Translations under genes and position numbers: made by a program
Notes under the pieces: generated by a model
Told to the model about the DNA's origin: nothing
Databases searched by the model: none
The model's input: only the letters and a program-made list of their open reading frames with translations
Shown: positions 26,591 to 35,875 of the stretch, piece by piece
Layout: each line of letters begins with the position of its first letter
How positions within the stretch are numbered: position 1 is the stretch's first letter
Assembly (NCBI RefSeq): GCF_001280595.1
Contig: NZ_LITU01000075.1
Span: forward strand, 100,930-164,929
Direction: 5' to 3'
Source of the DNA: Paenibacillus xylanivorans
GTDB lineage: Bacteria > Bacillota > Bacilli > Paenibacillales > Paenibacillaceae
Length of the DNA stretch: 64,000 bases

Positions 26591-27649
26591 ATGACGGAGG
26601 AGCAATCCTATACCACCGAAGAAATATCCAAGCTGCTCAAAATATCCAAACTGACGGTCTACGATCTGATCAAAAAGGGAGACCTCGTCGCTTATCGCGT
26701 CGGCAAACAAATGCGTATTGACGCCACCGATCTGGAAGCATATAAACAACGCTCCAAGCAGCTACAATCGCCAGCACACCGGGCCGCTGTGGATTCAGTT
26801 CAACCTCCTGAGTCTGATTACGGAACGGGAATCAATCCATCTAATTCTGCCACGCACCCCGCTGCAAATGTTTCTTCTCCATCCAGTGGCACATTCGCTG
26901 CTTCATCTTCCATGACGGGCAACAGATCGTCAGCCCATTCGGCTCGTCATCTGGTCATTACGGGACAGGATGTCAGCCTCGATATTCTCATGCGATATAT
27001 GGAGAAACAAACACAGGATGTTCGACCGCTGCGTTCCTTCATGGGCAGTCTGGACGGCTTGATCTCCATGTACCGCGGGGAGTCTGATCTGGTCAGTACC
27101 CATCTGCTCGACGGAGATACAGGAGAATATAATCTGCCCTATATACGCAAAATCCTGATTGGTTGGTCGTATGTCGTCGTGAATCTGCTGTCACGGCCTG
27201 CCGGACTGTACGTACAACGAGGTAACCCGCGCGGCTTGCAGAACTGGACAGATCTGAAGCAGCCCGAGCTTCGATTGGCTAACCGGGAGAAAGGTTCAGG
27301 AGCACGTGTATTGCTGGATGAACAATTGCGTCTGCACGGTATCCCTACTGCCCATCTGATCGGGTATGACGTGGAAGAAACCAGTCATATGGGCGTAGCC
27401 GCCAAGGTCAGTTCCGGCGAAGCCGATGTTGGAATCGGCAGCGAGAAAGCTGCACGACTTGTCGGTCAGGTTGATTTCATTCCACTTGTCCAGGAACGTT
27501 ATGATCTGGTGATGCTGAAGAAACCAGGAAACGAAGCGTGGACCGAATCGGTATTACGTATTCTTCAATCAACGGAGTTCCGGCATGAACTGCAATCGTT
27601 TGAGGGATATGATGTATCCCGAACTGGCGAAATTTTATACGAAGTCTAG
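26591..27649 (+). CDS. Molybdate-type regulator: excisionase-like HTH plus substrate-binding domain
   Basis: 352 residues. Residues 4-56 are an excisionase/MerR-type winged HTH (YTTEEISKLLKISKLTVYDL...YRVGKQMRI). A Ser/Pro/Ala-rich linker (about 60-115) follows, then a ModA-like domain (COG1910 type: LVITGQDVSLDILMRYM, FMGSLDGLISMYRGESDL, GAGADIG-like GEADVGIG). It should sense molybdate directly. I chose the ATG at 26591 because AAGGAGG is seven to ten bases upstream. B. subtilis YvgK has the same plan and position beside modAB. Confidence 0.85.
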   Translation: MTEEQSYTTEEISKLLKISKLTVYDLIKKGDLVAYRVGKQMRIDATDLEAYKQRSKQLQSPAHRAAVDSVQPPESDYGTGINPSNSATHPAANVSSPSSGTFAASSSMTGNRSSAHSARHLVITGQDVSLDILMRYMEKQTQDVRPLRSFMGSLDGLISMYRGESDLVSTHLLDGDTGEYNLPYIRKILIGWSYVVVNLLSRPAGLYVQRGNPRGLQNWTDLKQPELRLANREKGSGARVLLDEQLRLHGIPTAHLIGYDVEETSHMGVAAKVSSGEADVGIGSEKAARLVGQVDFIPLVQERYDLVMLKKPGNEAWTESVLRILQSTEFRHELQSFEGYDVSRTGEILYEV

Positions 27650-27691
27650 TACGATTGCACCTGAATTGCTCATGGGAATGACAGAAAAAAT

Positions 27692-27735
27692 AAAAGAAAC
27701 GCCTCTGGAACTCTGACGACGTTTCTTCTATTTTT
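27692..27735. terminator. Intrinsic terminator between convergent genes
   Basis: Arms aagaaacg and cgtttctt around an 18-base loop with a T run on the plus strand and an A run on the left, so it can act in both directions, for the regulator gene and for the folE2 end of the Zur operon. Confidence 0.75.
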
Positions 27736-27785
27736 CATCATATTGTACCGTGATATAAAATGAATTCCGTAGCCATCAGGCATTG

Positions 27786-28729
27786 CTATCTCGACTTATC
27801 ATACACGATGCGGGCCACCGCATCATGCTGATGGATGGACTCTTCATTCCTGCAATCCACCTTAAATTTGCGTACCCAATGTTTCTCATACAGGTCTGCC
27901 GCCACCAGCCTGACGATGTCTTCCACAAACCGCGGGTTCTCATATGCACGTTCCGTGACCCGTTTCTCATCAGGTCTTTTGAGTACGGGATAAAGGCAGC
28001 TGCTTGCATTGGATTCGGCCACATTCAGCAGCTCTTCCTTCCAATAGCCCGGCAATGCATCTCCCGGTTCGCCTTGCACCTGGATACGCAATACACCTCG
28101 CTGGTTGTGCGCACTATATTCGCTGATTTCTTTCGAGCATGGACATAACGTCGTGATCTGTATATGTAAACCCGTTCTCAGAACGGGGGATTTTCAGCTT
28201 CCCAGATGACATGAACGGTAGCCAAAGAATGATTTAGTCCAGACAAACCGGTTACGGGCGCGGATCGCTCGTAGAACCAGGGATAGGTTACTTTCAGCTC
28301 CGCCTTCGGTTGATTCATCTGTTCAGCTATCTGTTGCGTCAGCGCAATCAGATCCGGAATCCGGTCACTCAGTCCTTCACTGCGACTCTTCTGAATCTGC
28401 TCCATCAGGCGGCTCATGTTAATGCCTTTGGATTCTCGATCCAGCGAAGTCGTCAACCGAAACGTTCCGATGCTGGACAATTTCACGGGATCTTTGGCCG
28501 AAATGACATCCAGAGGATACTTCACCTGATCAATACCGACTTGTTGCAGTTCAAACAGAAAATCATTTTTGCTATTCTGCAAATCCTGCATCTCTTCTTT
28601 TAGCACAGGCTTATCTCCCTGTATCGGATCAACAGAGCCGAATAACCGCAAGCGTTCAGATTTATCCGGCATGATGAAACAATCGCTCGCCACTCGGTTA
28701 CTCCTGTTAACCAGCTGTTCCTTTTGCAT
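27786..28729 (-). pseudogene. folE2: folE2, GTP cyclohydrolase I type 2, broken by a frameshift
   Basis: The zinc-independent GTP cyclohydrolase FolE2 makes the first intermediate of folate synthesis. The first 183 codons (28178-28729) end at a premature TGA. The C-terminal part (ITTLCPCSKEIS, with the essential Cys, and the KHWVRKFKV and HQHDAVARIVYDK segments) continues in another frame to the stop at 27786. The break is in a run of five G (plus strand 28185-28189). Adding one base there joins both parts into a full-length protein, ENPPVLRTGLHIQITTLCPC across the joint. The ATG at 28729 follows GGAGGG. Last gene of the Zur operon. Either a recent inactivation or a sequencing error in the homopolymer. 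Confidence 0.85.
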
Positions 28730-28776
28730 TTTCCAATCCCTCCCTCCATCACATATTTCCGTTATCCGCTGCGCAT

Positions 28777-29109
28777 TCAGCGCCAGAACAAACCTGCCTC
28801 GTCCCGCTCAACCTGCTCCAGCATGGCTTCAAAATCAGGACAAGGTTCAATGACGTCTACCTCATTCCAGCCACTGTGTTCACCTTTCGCATATACCTTC
28901 CACTGATTCTCCTCCCAGTGAAATCGGGCAATCGGCAGCTTATCCCACTGATAGCGTTCCTCAGCAGGCCTTTCCTCGGTCAAAATTAGTTCATTGTTAT
29001 TCAACTCATAGGTCAGCTTCACCATCGTTCGCAGGGGAGCAGGCACCTTCTCCTGAATATAACCGTCCAGCACCGACTGAATTCTCCGAATAGTAAACGA
29101 GTCCAGCAT
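28777..29109 (-). CDS. DUF3024-like small protein of the Zur operon
   Basis: 110 residues from the ATG at 29109 (AAAAGGGGG upstream). It has the layout of DUF3024 proteins: VKLTYELNNNELILTEERP, PIARFHWEENQWKVYAKG, and FEAMLEQVERDEAGLFW at the C-terminus. No catalytic motif. Its position between the FeoB-like gene and folE2 suggests a role in zinc starvation, but function is unknown. Spacing to both neighbours is short, so it is cotranscribed. Confidence 0.7.
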   Translation of the reverse strand: MLDSFTIRRIQSVLDGYIQEKVPAPLRTMVKLTYELNNNELILTEERPAEERYQWDKLPIARFHWEENQWKVYAKGEHSGWNEVDVIEPCPDFEAMLEQVERDEAGLFWR

Positions 29110-29134
29110 GGAGATCCCCCTTTTATCCACATCG

Positions 29135-30811
29135 TTACGCAATCCAGTCCCACACCCATGCCAGTACAAATGCACTGCCCAGTGACATTAGCAGCTGTCT
29201 GCCTGTCAGTTGTGCGGCAAAGGCTGCTCCCAACTCCTTGCGTATTGTCCACATCGTCACCAGACATGCCGTTAACGTGGAAGCCAGATACACAAGGACA
29301 AATAACTGTCCGCCGCTCAATTCTGCAATAAAGGAACCCTGATCCTGATTCAGCACCAACAACCCGTCTTTTCTTAAAATAGAAAATAAAATGCCACCTG
29401 CCGCATCGCCCGGCAGATGAAAGATCGCGAGCAACGGCGTAAGCGTGCGGGTCAGGACAGACAATACCTCCGTCTGCTCCAATAGTGTGGCTACCACACA
29501 AATACCAATGAAAATGGGCATCGCCTGCACAAGAAACTGTTTCATGACAGACCGAACGCGCCAGCTGACGGAACGCCATGAAGGCTTTTGCAGAAATGTA
29601 CGGTTGACATGTAACGGGAGCATGTCATCCATCCGATTTCGATTCCACAGACGAGTATGAAGCGCGCCCGCAAGTACCAGTACAAGCATATAAGGAAAAA
29701 ACAGCCACGGCTTGCCACCGGAACTGAATATCGATAGAGAAGCACCAATCTGGTAGCTGCATGCAGAACCGAAAGAGATCATCGAAACACAGGCTTTTCG
29801 CGTGCAGGAACTGCATGTACGACTCTGGAACACAGCCACGACATTGCAGCCAAAACCGCTGAGGACCGGAATCAGATCCTTACCGTTTAGGCCGATTTCC
29901 CGCATCCAGCCATCCAGCGAATCGGTAATCCTATCTTTCAGTCCGCTCTCCTCCGTCACCGCCACACTGACGCCAATCAGGAATACGACCGGGAAAGCCC
30001 AGATAAACGAATACAAGCCCAGACTGATCATGCCGTAATCCCCGAGCATCATCGCTTGTAGTGGGTTCCATAATCCCATAGACATTCGATGGAGTGGTTC
30101 AAGAATCCAGGCATCCGCGAGCGGTTGCACCAGGCCGGAGAACAGATAGGCCACATATACCGGAACTGCAAATAATAAGATGAGTGCTATCAAAGCCGCA
30201 AAACGCCCCCAAACCGTGTGTTCAAACATCGTTGTTTGCGGTTCGATCACAGGGGAGGCATGTGGTGATTCCAACTGTATATGCCTCTTCATCGGTCTGG
30301 CAGCAACGATCGCGCGACATAACAGGCCTTGGGCGTTTTCATCCATATACCTTGTATTGAAGGGCAGGACGGAAATACCCAGGCCTTTACGATAATAGTC
30401 GACCTGAGCCGTTAATCCCGATCCGCATTTGTCGGCAAACGTAAGCACTATCACAGCATTTTTGCCCGTAATATCCAGCATGCCGAGCAGTAAAGGCAGT
30501 TCCAGTACGACATCCGTGCCGCGTACAACCAAGACAACCGTGTCACCCGCTGCGAGTTGTTTTAGGGCCAGCATGGTCGTGACACTGTCATCCTTCAACC
30601 GGATTCCAGGCGTATCGACCAGCTCAAGTTGATGTTCAGGCAGTTCTGCCCTGCGGACGGTCACCGTGGAGCCCCGAACATTGGATTCTTCGCCTGTATC
30701 TCTGCCCGTGAGTCCCCGAAACAGAGCCGATTTCCCTGCCGATTCGAAACCGACCAGCACCACTTTACGAAGTTCTTCCGGTTGTTCCAAAACTGAATTC
30801 AGCATGTGCAA
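29135..30811 (-). CDS. FeoB-like GTPase/membrane transporter of the Zur operon
   Basis: 558 residues. Residues 18-150 are a small G domain: P-loop GFESAGKS (21-28) and LVDTPGI (64-70). An NKXD motif is not intact (TFADK at 124-128). Then come about ten membrane helices with the FeoB-type segment PVLSGFGCN (316-323). In FeoB this is followed by TRTIEDPRDRL; here the same place has Cys at 333, 336, 341 and 351, which is unusual. It is much shorter than FeoB of E. coli. The ORF overlaps the flavoprotein gene by 13 bases. In a Zur operon it is a candidate zinc transporter rather than an iron one. Confidence 0.75.
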   Translation of the reverse strand: MHMLNSVLEQPEELRKVVLVGFESAGKSALFRGLTGRDTGEESNVRGSTVTVRRAELPEHQLELVDTPGIRLKDDSVTTMLALKQLAAGDTVVLVVRGTDVVLELPLLLGMLDITGKNAVIVLTFADKCGSGLTAQVDYYRKGLGISVLPFNTRYMDENAQGLLCRAIVAARPMKRHIQLESPHASPVIEPQTTMFEHTVWGRFAALIALILLFAVPVYVAYLFSGLVQPLADAWILEPLHRMSMGLWNPLQAMMLGDYGMISLGLYSFIWAFPVVFLIGVSVAVTEESGLKDRITDSLDGWMREIGLNGKDLIPVLSGFGCNVVAVFQSRTCSSCTRKACVSMISFGSACSYQIGASLSIFSSGGKPWLFFPYMLVLVLAGALHTRLWNRNRMDDMLPLHVNRTFLQKPSWRSVSWRVRSVMKQFLVQAMPIFIGICVVATLLEQTEVLSVLTRTLTPLLAIFHLPGDAAGGILFSILRKDGLLVLNQDQGSFIAELSGGQLFVLVYLASTLTACLVTMWTIRKELGAAFAAQLTGRQLLMSLGSAFVLAWVWDWIA

Positions 30812-31935
30812 TCTTCACCGCAGCAAGACAGATCATCAAGAAACATGCCTTCCTTGCGATAGGTTTCCAGTGGAGTCAGATCCAATCCGAGTCTCTCACC
30901 CATGGCCCGGGCCACAACTGCAAAGCGCTGTCTGAATTTATATATGAAACAAAATTGGAGGTGCGCATGCATAACCTGTGGACCGGTAATGAACAGTCCC
31001 GGGACAATCGTCGATTCATCGGCCGCTCCCAATTGCAGCTGACCTTCCTTGTTGCGCTCGACCAGATTCTTAATCAGATGTAAACTGCTGCGGAACCCTG
31101 TCGCCAGAACAGGAGCCTCAGCCGTCTTAAGCAAGTGGGATTCTCCGGAAGCATTCTCGCAATAGAGGACATAACCGCCCGGTTCATCCGGTTCGATCCA
31201 CTTGACCTCATAGCCTTGCATCATTCGTATTCGCTTATCCATCATCGCCGCGCGCAGACGATCCTTCGTATAGGGGCTCAGTTCCACACTTGGATCACTG
31301 CTGCCCTTGGCGAGCCCTCGTCCGTTTCGATCGATTACCGTTACGTTTTTCCCCAGTTTACTCAGGTGAATGGCTGCATCCACGCCGCTCTCATAGCCGC
31401 CAACGATAACACATTCTTCCCCCTGAACTGCCTTCCAGCTAGAAAACAAACTGCTGTGCACACCGTATTCGGCACCAGGGAACGGGTCCAGTCTCGGATA
31501 CTGAAATTCACCGGCTGCCCAGATGACAAAGCGTGTGCGCAGTTGTCCATTGGATGTCACAACCCGGAAGCCATTCTCTTCAGCAATCACTTCCGAAACG
31601 TCTACACCCGTCTGCACAGGCAATTCCTTAAACTGGCTCACCACCTGCAAATACTTCGCATACTCCACCCCTGTCGGATGTTCTGTTCCCAGTGTATACG
31701 CCGGAGACGTATGCAGAGCCACGGCGTTCAGATCCATCATGCCATAGGCGTTGCTTGTAAACGAAGGGGTGATCAGATGCATTTCCTCAGGCCACGCCAG
31801 AAAAGTTGCCCCCACCTCGCTCCGTTCCAGCACGGTAAAACGAGGCATCCCCAGATCTTGTAGAACAGAGGCCATGCCGATCCCGGCTGGCCCCCCTCCA
31901 ACAATCACACAATCATAATCGAAAGGATCATTCAT
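30799..31935 (-). CDS. CzcO-like FAD/NAD(P)-dependent oxidoreductase of the Zur operon
   Basis: 378 residues. GGGPAGIGMAS near the N-terminus binds FAD, and CVIVGGYESGVDAAIHL (residues about 170-186) binds NAD(P)H. Other marks of COG2072-type flavoproteins (CzcO, monooxygenase-like) are LVDSPAF-like FLAWPEEMHLITPSF and VLATGF. The C-terminus ends in a Cys-rich SCCGEDCTC. It starts six bases after rpsN2 and overlaps the FeoB-like gene. The reaction is unknown. The Cys-rich tail could bind metal. Confidence 0.75.
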   Translation of the reverse strand: MNDPFDYDCVIVGGGPAGIGMASVLQDLGMPRFTVLERSEVGATFLAWPEEMHLITPSFTSNAYGMMDLNAVALHTSPAYTLGTEHPTGVEYAKYLQVVSQFKELPVQTGVDVSEVIAEENGFRVVTSNGQLRTRFVIWAAGEFQYPRLDPFPGAEYGVHSSLFSSWKAVQGEECVIVGGYESGVDAAIHLSKLGKNVTVIDRNGRGLAKGSSDPSVELSPYTKDRLRAAMMDKRIRMMQGYEVKWIEPDEPGGYVLYCENASGESHLLKTAEAPVLATGFRSSLHLIKNLVERNKEGQLQLGAADESTIVPGLFITGPQVMHAHLQFCFIYKFRQRFAVVARAMGERLGLDLTPLETYRKEGMFLDDLSCCGEDCTC

Positions 31936-31940
31936 GCGTC

Positions 31941-32210
31941 TTACCAGCTGGACTTCGTTACGCCCGGAATTTGCCCTTGATGAGCCAGCTCACGAAACAC
32001 GATCCGCGATACCTTGAACTTTCGCAAATATCCTCTCGGACGGCCCGTCAGTTCACAGCGATTTTTCAATCGGGTCGGAGAAGCGTTGCGTGGCAGTTTA
32101 TGCAGCGCTTCATAGTCACCCTTTTCTTTCAGCTCATGACGCAGCTCCGCATATTTGGCTACGATTGCCTGACGTTGTTTTTCGCGTACTACTTTTGATT
32201 TTTTAGCCAT
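31941..32210 (-). CDS. rpsN2: Zinc-independent ribosomal protein S14 paralogue
   Basis: 89 residues, the length of the C-minus form, lacking the two CXXC zinc-binding pairs of the zinc form: only one Cys is present, in NRCELTGRPRGYLRKF. Many bacteria express this paralogue when zinc is low so that zinc can be released from ribosomes; Zur usually represses it. AAGGAG lies ten bases before the ATG. It follows zagA by 27 bases in the same operon. Confidence 0.95.
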   Translation of the reverse strand: MAKKSKVVREKQRQAIVAKYAELRHELKEKGDYEALHKLPRNASPTRLKNRCELTGRPRGYLRKFKVSRIVFRELAHQGQIPGVTKSSW

Positions 32211-32237
32211 GGATTACAGCTCCTTAATGGATTTAAT

Positions 32238-33434
32238 TTATACAACTTCAACAGGCCAAGGAAGGGGATTATCGAAATGGCCCCAGTCGGCCACCATTTC
32301 CTCATCACTGAGCAGACATTGGTCCAGTTCGTCTTCAATGATGGCTCGCTCCATTTCAATCCCGATCATGACCAGCTCGGTCTGACGGTCTCCCCATTGT
32401 GCATCCCACTTCTCCAGCACATCCGGCTCCGTACGCAATATTTCTTCCTTGTCCGCTTCCGGCAACGCCGCAACCCAATGTCCGGCAGGGCCAAACTGGA
32501 TTGACGATCCCGCCTGGCTCAGACTTGCAGCCACATCTCCTTCAGCAGCCAGCCAAACCAGACCTTTGGCACGTACCACTTCTTCCGGCCAGTAGCTCAT
32601 GAATTCAGCCAGACGAGAAGGATGGAATGGTTTTCGGCGACGATACACGAAGGAACCAATGCCGTATTCCTCGGTCTCCGGAGTATGTGATTCCTTCTCC
32701 AGCTCCTGAATCCATCCGGCGGACATGCTTGCTTTCTCGAAGTCGAAGAGACCTGTATTCAAAATTTCAGACGGATTGACCTGGCCGTTCATGGTCCGAA
32801 TGATTTTGGCGTTGGGCTGAAGCTTGCGGATGACACCTTCAAGCTTGTTCAGTTCCACGTCATCGACCAGATCACATTTGTTCAGCAACAGGACATCGCA
32901 GGTCTCGATCTGGTCAATCAGCAGGTCCACCACGTCACGGGTATCTTCGCCCCCTGTAGCCTGATTCCGATCCAAAAGGCTCTGTCCTGAGGCAAAGTCA
33001 TGCCAGAAGCGATTCGCATCCACGACCGTCACCAGACAATCCAGCTTCGCCAGGCCGGTCAGATCAATACCGGATTCCTCGTCGGCATATGTAAAGGTCT
33101 GGGCCACCGGAACAGGTTCACTGATTCCAGTCGATTCAATCAGGATATAATCAAACCTGCCTTCATTCACCAGCTTCTCAATCTCCTGCATCAGATCATC
33201 CCGCAAGGTACAGCAGATGCAGCCATTGGACAGCTCCACCAGCTTTTCTTCAGTACGCGATAATGTCGCTTCACCTTTTACCAGTGCGGCATCGATGTTC
33301 ACCTCACTCATGTCATTGACGATGACAGCGACCTTGAGTCCCTGCCGATTGTGCAGCACGTGATTAAGAACAGTCGTTTTACCTGAGCCGAGGTAACCGC
33401 TAAGAACAGTAACCGGAACTTGCTTTTGTGTCAT
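32238..33434 (-). CDS. zagA: COG0523 GTPase, zinc metallochaperone (ZagA/YciC)
   Basis: 398 residues. P-loop GYLGSGKTT at the N-terminus, the CXCC metal motif in NGCICCTLRDDL, IESTGISEP, and LLNKCDL for guanine recognition. The C-terminal half matches the YciC/ZagA type (VYRRRKPFHP, QWGDRQTELVMIGI, LDQCLLSDEE). In B. subtilis ZagA delivers zinc to FolE under deficiency and is repressed by Zur. First gene of the operon; AAGGAG lies nine bases before the ATG and the Zur promoter about 46 bases upstream. Confidence 0.95.
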   Translation of the reverse strand: MTQKQVPVTVLSGYLGSGKTTVLNHVLHNRQGLKVAVIVNDMSEVNIDAALVKGEATLSRTEEKLVELSNGCICCTLRDDLMQEIEKLVNEGRFDYILIESTGISEPVPVAQTFTYADEESGIDLTGLAKLDCLVTVVDANRFWHDFASGQSLLDRNQATGGEDTRDVVDLLIDQIETCDVLLLNKCDLVDDVELNKLEGVIRKLQPNAKIIRTMNGQVNPSEILNTGLFDFEKASMSAGWIQELEKESHTPETEEYGIGSFVYRRRKPFHPSRLAEFMSYWPEEVVRAKGLVWLAAEGDVAASLSQAGSSIQFGPAGHWVAALPEADKEEILRTEPDVLEKWDAQWGDRQTELVMIGIEMERAIIEDELDQCLLSDEEMVADWGHFDNPLPWPVEVV

Positions 33435-33479
33435 GTGTATCTACTCCTTATGGGTGTAGTCATATGTCTCTGACCTTAA

Positions 33480-33535
33480 TAGTAATTATTACGATTAACA
33501 ACAATGACTATAATCCTGTTGAACGATGTTGTCAA
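33480..33535 (-). promoter_or_regulatory. Zur-controlled promoter of the zagA operon
   Basis: On the minus strand TTGACA (33530-33535), a 17-base spacer and TATAGT (33507-33512) make a good sigma-A promoter. A Zur box, TCGTAATAATTACTA (33480-33494), lies 13 bases after the -10 element. It matches the B. subtilis Zur consensus TCGTAATNATTACGA in all but one defined position. A repressor there would block initiation. The cntK promoter has the same design. Confidence 0.85.
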
Positions 33536-33690
33536 ATCATTTTTAATCCGGTATCAGAAAAATTCCAGCCAAAAAAAGGCCTATGGCCTGTTTCCTGTAG
33601 CTTCGCATCATAATGATACGTCTCCAGAAAAGTCAGTCCATACGCCTTTAATTCTTGTTCTTATATATACCATACAATCGTTACTATCCA

Positions 33691-33903
33691 TCAGTTCGCC
33701 ACCACGGATCTGGCCCTAATGCCAGCTTGCATCGTCATGGAAAAGAACGCCGTCGCTACACCTTGCAGCGCCCGCAGCCACAAATACGTTTCCACACCAA
33801 ACACAACAAACAAAAGAAATGTTGCGGCGTGCAAAATCAACAGCCATTTCATTACACGGAGCGGGCCATAACGCCCCAGAAGCTGTGCCGCAAAAGGCCT
33901 TAA
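33691..33903 (-). pseudogene. Remnant of a cntE-like MFS exporter gene
   Basis: An open stretch of about 70 codons, starting 15 bases after the cntE stop. It begins RPFAAQLLGRYGPLRV, contains LRALQGVATAFFSM and ends at TGA. It aligns with residues 57 to about 125 of the intact CntE (RPWAGRIIQKRGPIKV, ARILQGVSTAFFSM) with roughly 40% identity by eye. No start codon, and both ends of the protein are missing. It is a degenerate fragment of a second, diverged exporter gene. Confidence 0.75.
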
Positions 33904-33917
33904 CTTTCTAGTTGCAG

Positions 33918-35114
33918 TTAACCCACAAACATATCTTTGACAGGTTTTCTTCGTTCATAGGCAAAAGCAATCATTACCGCTCCTAGGATAGCACAAATCA
34001 TGTACATGAACGAATAGGAGGATAGATCAGCGATCGGTCCCATCAACACACCGCCCAGAGATACACCCAGATCTGCTGTCGCAATAAATAAACCGATCAA
34101 CACATTCCGATTCAACTGTGTCAACACAAATGACAGATAGGTGGTTAACGTCGGATAGAGGATAGATTGAGCAATGCCCATCAAGATTGCACCCACATAT
34201 AGAAGAGCGGCTCCTCCTGTAATCGCCCAGCTGACACATAGTGCGGCTACTGCCAACAAGAACATCGTTCCCATGATAAAAGGTGCATGCCACCTGCCAT
34301 CGGAGGGAATTTTTTTGCGCAATATGATTCGGGTCAACACAACGGTTCCCGCCTGAAGCATCAGATAGACACCCGCATTACCGCTTGGCAATTGACTGGC
34401 GTACAGGGGAATAAAGGTCGTGATTGCACCGAACACAACGGAAGCACTTAGCATTAGTACACTACATCTAAACAAGAATGGATTTTGCACCAACTGACGA
34501 AAGGATTGAAACATGCTTACGTTCTGTTCGGATGGATTCCCAGCAGGAGGCTGCTCCTTGCTCTTATCCATTTTGGCGGTATACCCGAAGACGCCTGTAC
34601 AGATGGCAATACCGATCAGGACGACTGTAAAATAATCCATGCCACCTGTCTGCCAGATCCCTAAAGCGAGGACAGGACCCACAATGCCCGGGATATAGCT
34701 GAATAACGAATAATATGAAATGCCCTGGGAACGGTCCTTCTCCGGCAGGGCATCGATAATGCCAATCTGTAAAGCCATCGAGAAGAAAGCGGTCGATACC
34801 CCCTGTAAAATACGAGCCACCAGATAGCCCCCGAGACCCGTAAACGTGTATAAAATCAGGGCAAAACCATTAATAATCAGAATAAAACGCAGCACTTTAA
34901 TCGGCCCGCGCTTTTGAATGATCCGTCCGGCCCATGGCCTGAAAAACATGGTCGTAAACATATAGGCGCCCATAATCAGCCCAATGGTTGTACTGCTCGC
35001 TCCCAAGGATTCACCCTGTAAAGGGATAACCACATTAAGAATGGCGTTTGCACTAAAATACAGAAGAACTAGGATGTACAAACGCAGAAAAGGCCAAGAC
35101 ATCGCTCCACTCAT
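33918..35114 (-). CDS. cntE: Opine metallophore exporter, MFS family
   Basis: 398 residues, twelve predicted helices, with RPWAGRIIQKRGPIKV as the motif A region. In the staphylopine system CntE exports the finished metallophore. Position at the end of cntKLMABCDFE matches Staphylococcus. It overlaps cntF by four bases. A remnant of a related gene lies directly downstream. No terminator was seen between them. Confidence 0.85.
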   Translation of the reverse strand: MSGAMSWPFLRLYILVLLYFSANAILNVVIPLQGESLGASSTTIGLIMGAYMFTTMFFRPWAGRIIQKRGPIKVLRFILIINGFALILYTFTGLGGYLVARILQGVSTAFFSMALQIGIIDALPEKDRSQGISYYSLFSYIPGIVGPVLALGIWQTGGMDYFTVVLIGIAICTGVFGYTAKMDKSKEQPPAGNPSEQNVSMFQSFRQLVQNPFLFRCSVLMLSASVVFGAITTFIPLYASQLPSGNAGVYLMLQAGTVVLTRIILRKKIPSDGRWHAPFIMGTMFLLAVAALCVSWAITGGAALLYVGAILMGIAQSILYPTLTTYLSFVLTQLNRNVLIGLFIATADLGVSLGGVLMGPIADLSSYSFMYMICAILGAVMIAFAYERRKPVKDMFVG

Positions 35115-35875
35115 CCTTGGTCCTCCCCCTGGAATGTAATTAAATAGGTTAATAATTTTCTGGCATAATCGGACTGAACATCCTTCAGCTGCTTAATAGG
35201 TACCATTTCCTCAATCTGACCGTCCCTGAAAATAAGTACCCTGTCACAAATATAGGCTGCCGCCTGAATATCATGCGTAATAAACACATAGCTCATCTGA
35301 TAGAATTGCTTTAATTCTTCTAACAATCGCAGCACCTGAATCTGCACAGACACGTCCAGAGAACTGATGGCTTCATCGAATACAATGCATCGGGGTTCTG
35401 TGGATATGGCTCTTGCAATACACACTCTTTGGGCCTCTCCACCAGATAGTTCATGTGGATATTTGAGCCTGTAGGAAGGGTTCAATCCCACTTGATGCAA
35501 CAACGTTTCCACCTTGCTTTGCATATCCGCTTTCACTTTTTTTTGAGCCTTCAGGGGCTCCATAATGGCTTCCTCCACCGTGAGAAATGGATTAATGGAG
35601 GACGTATAATTTTGAAATACGGCACTGATGCTGCCCATTCGCACACAGCGATTGTTCACGTTTTTCCCTTCAAATAAAATACGCCCGCGATCAGGCTTTT
35701 CAATGCCCAGAATCAGACGTCCCAATGTGGACTTGCCGCTTCCGCTTTCACCGATAATGCCGAGACATTCGCCTTGCTGGCATTCAAATGCAACTTTTTT
35801 CAAAACCTGCTGCTTTTGTTTGGAGAATAATCCGCCTTGTTTATAGGACTTTTCTATCCCATCCACCTTGAGCAT
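35111..35875 (-). CDS. cntF: Metallophore importer ATP-binding protein
   Basis: 254 residues, OppF type. Walker A GESGSGKST, signature LSGGEAQRVCIARAI, Walker B VFDEAISSLDVSVQ and FITHDIQAA. With CntD it powers uptake of the metal-loaded metallophore. The N-terminal YKQGGLFSKQKQQVLKKV is typical of OppF/DppF paralogues. It overlaps cntD by 35 bases and cntE by four. Confidence 0.85.
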   Translation of the reverse strand: MLKVDGIEKSYKQGGLFSKQKQQVLKKVAFECQQGECLGIIGESGSGKSTLGRLILGIEKPDRGRILFEGKNVNNRCVRMGSISAVFQNYTSSINPFLTVEEAIMEPLKAQKKVKADMQSKVETLLHQVGLNPSYRLKYPHELSGGEAQRVCIARAISTEPRCIVFDEAISSLDVSVQIQVLRLLEELKQFYQMSYVFITHDIQAAAYICDRVLIFRDGQIEEMVPIKQLKDVQSDYARKLLTYLITFQGEDQG

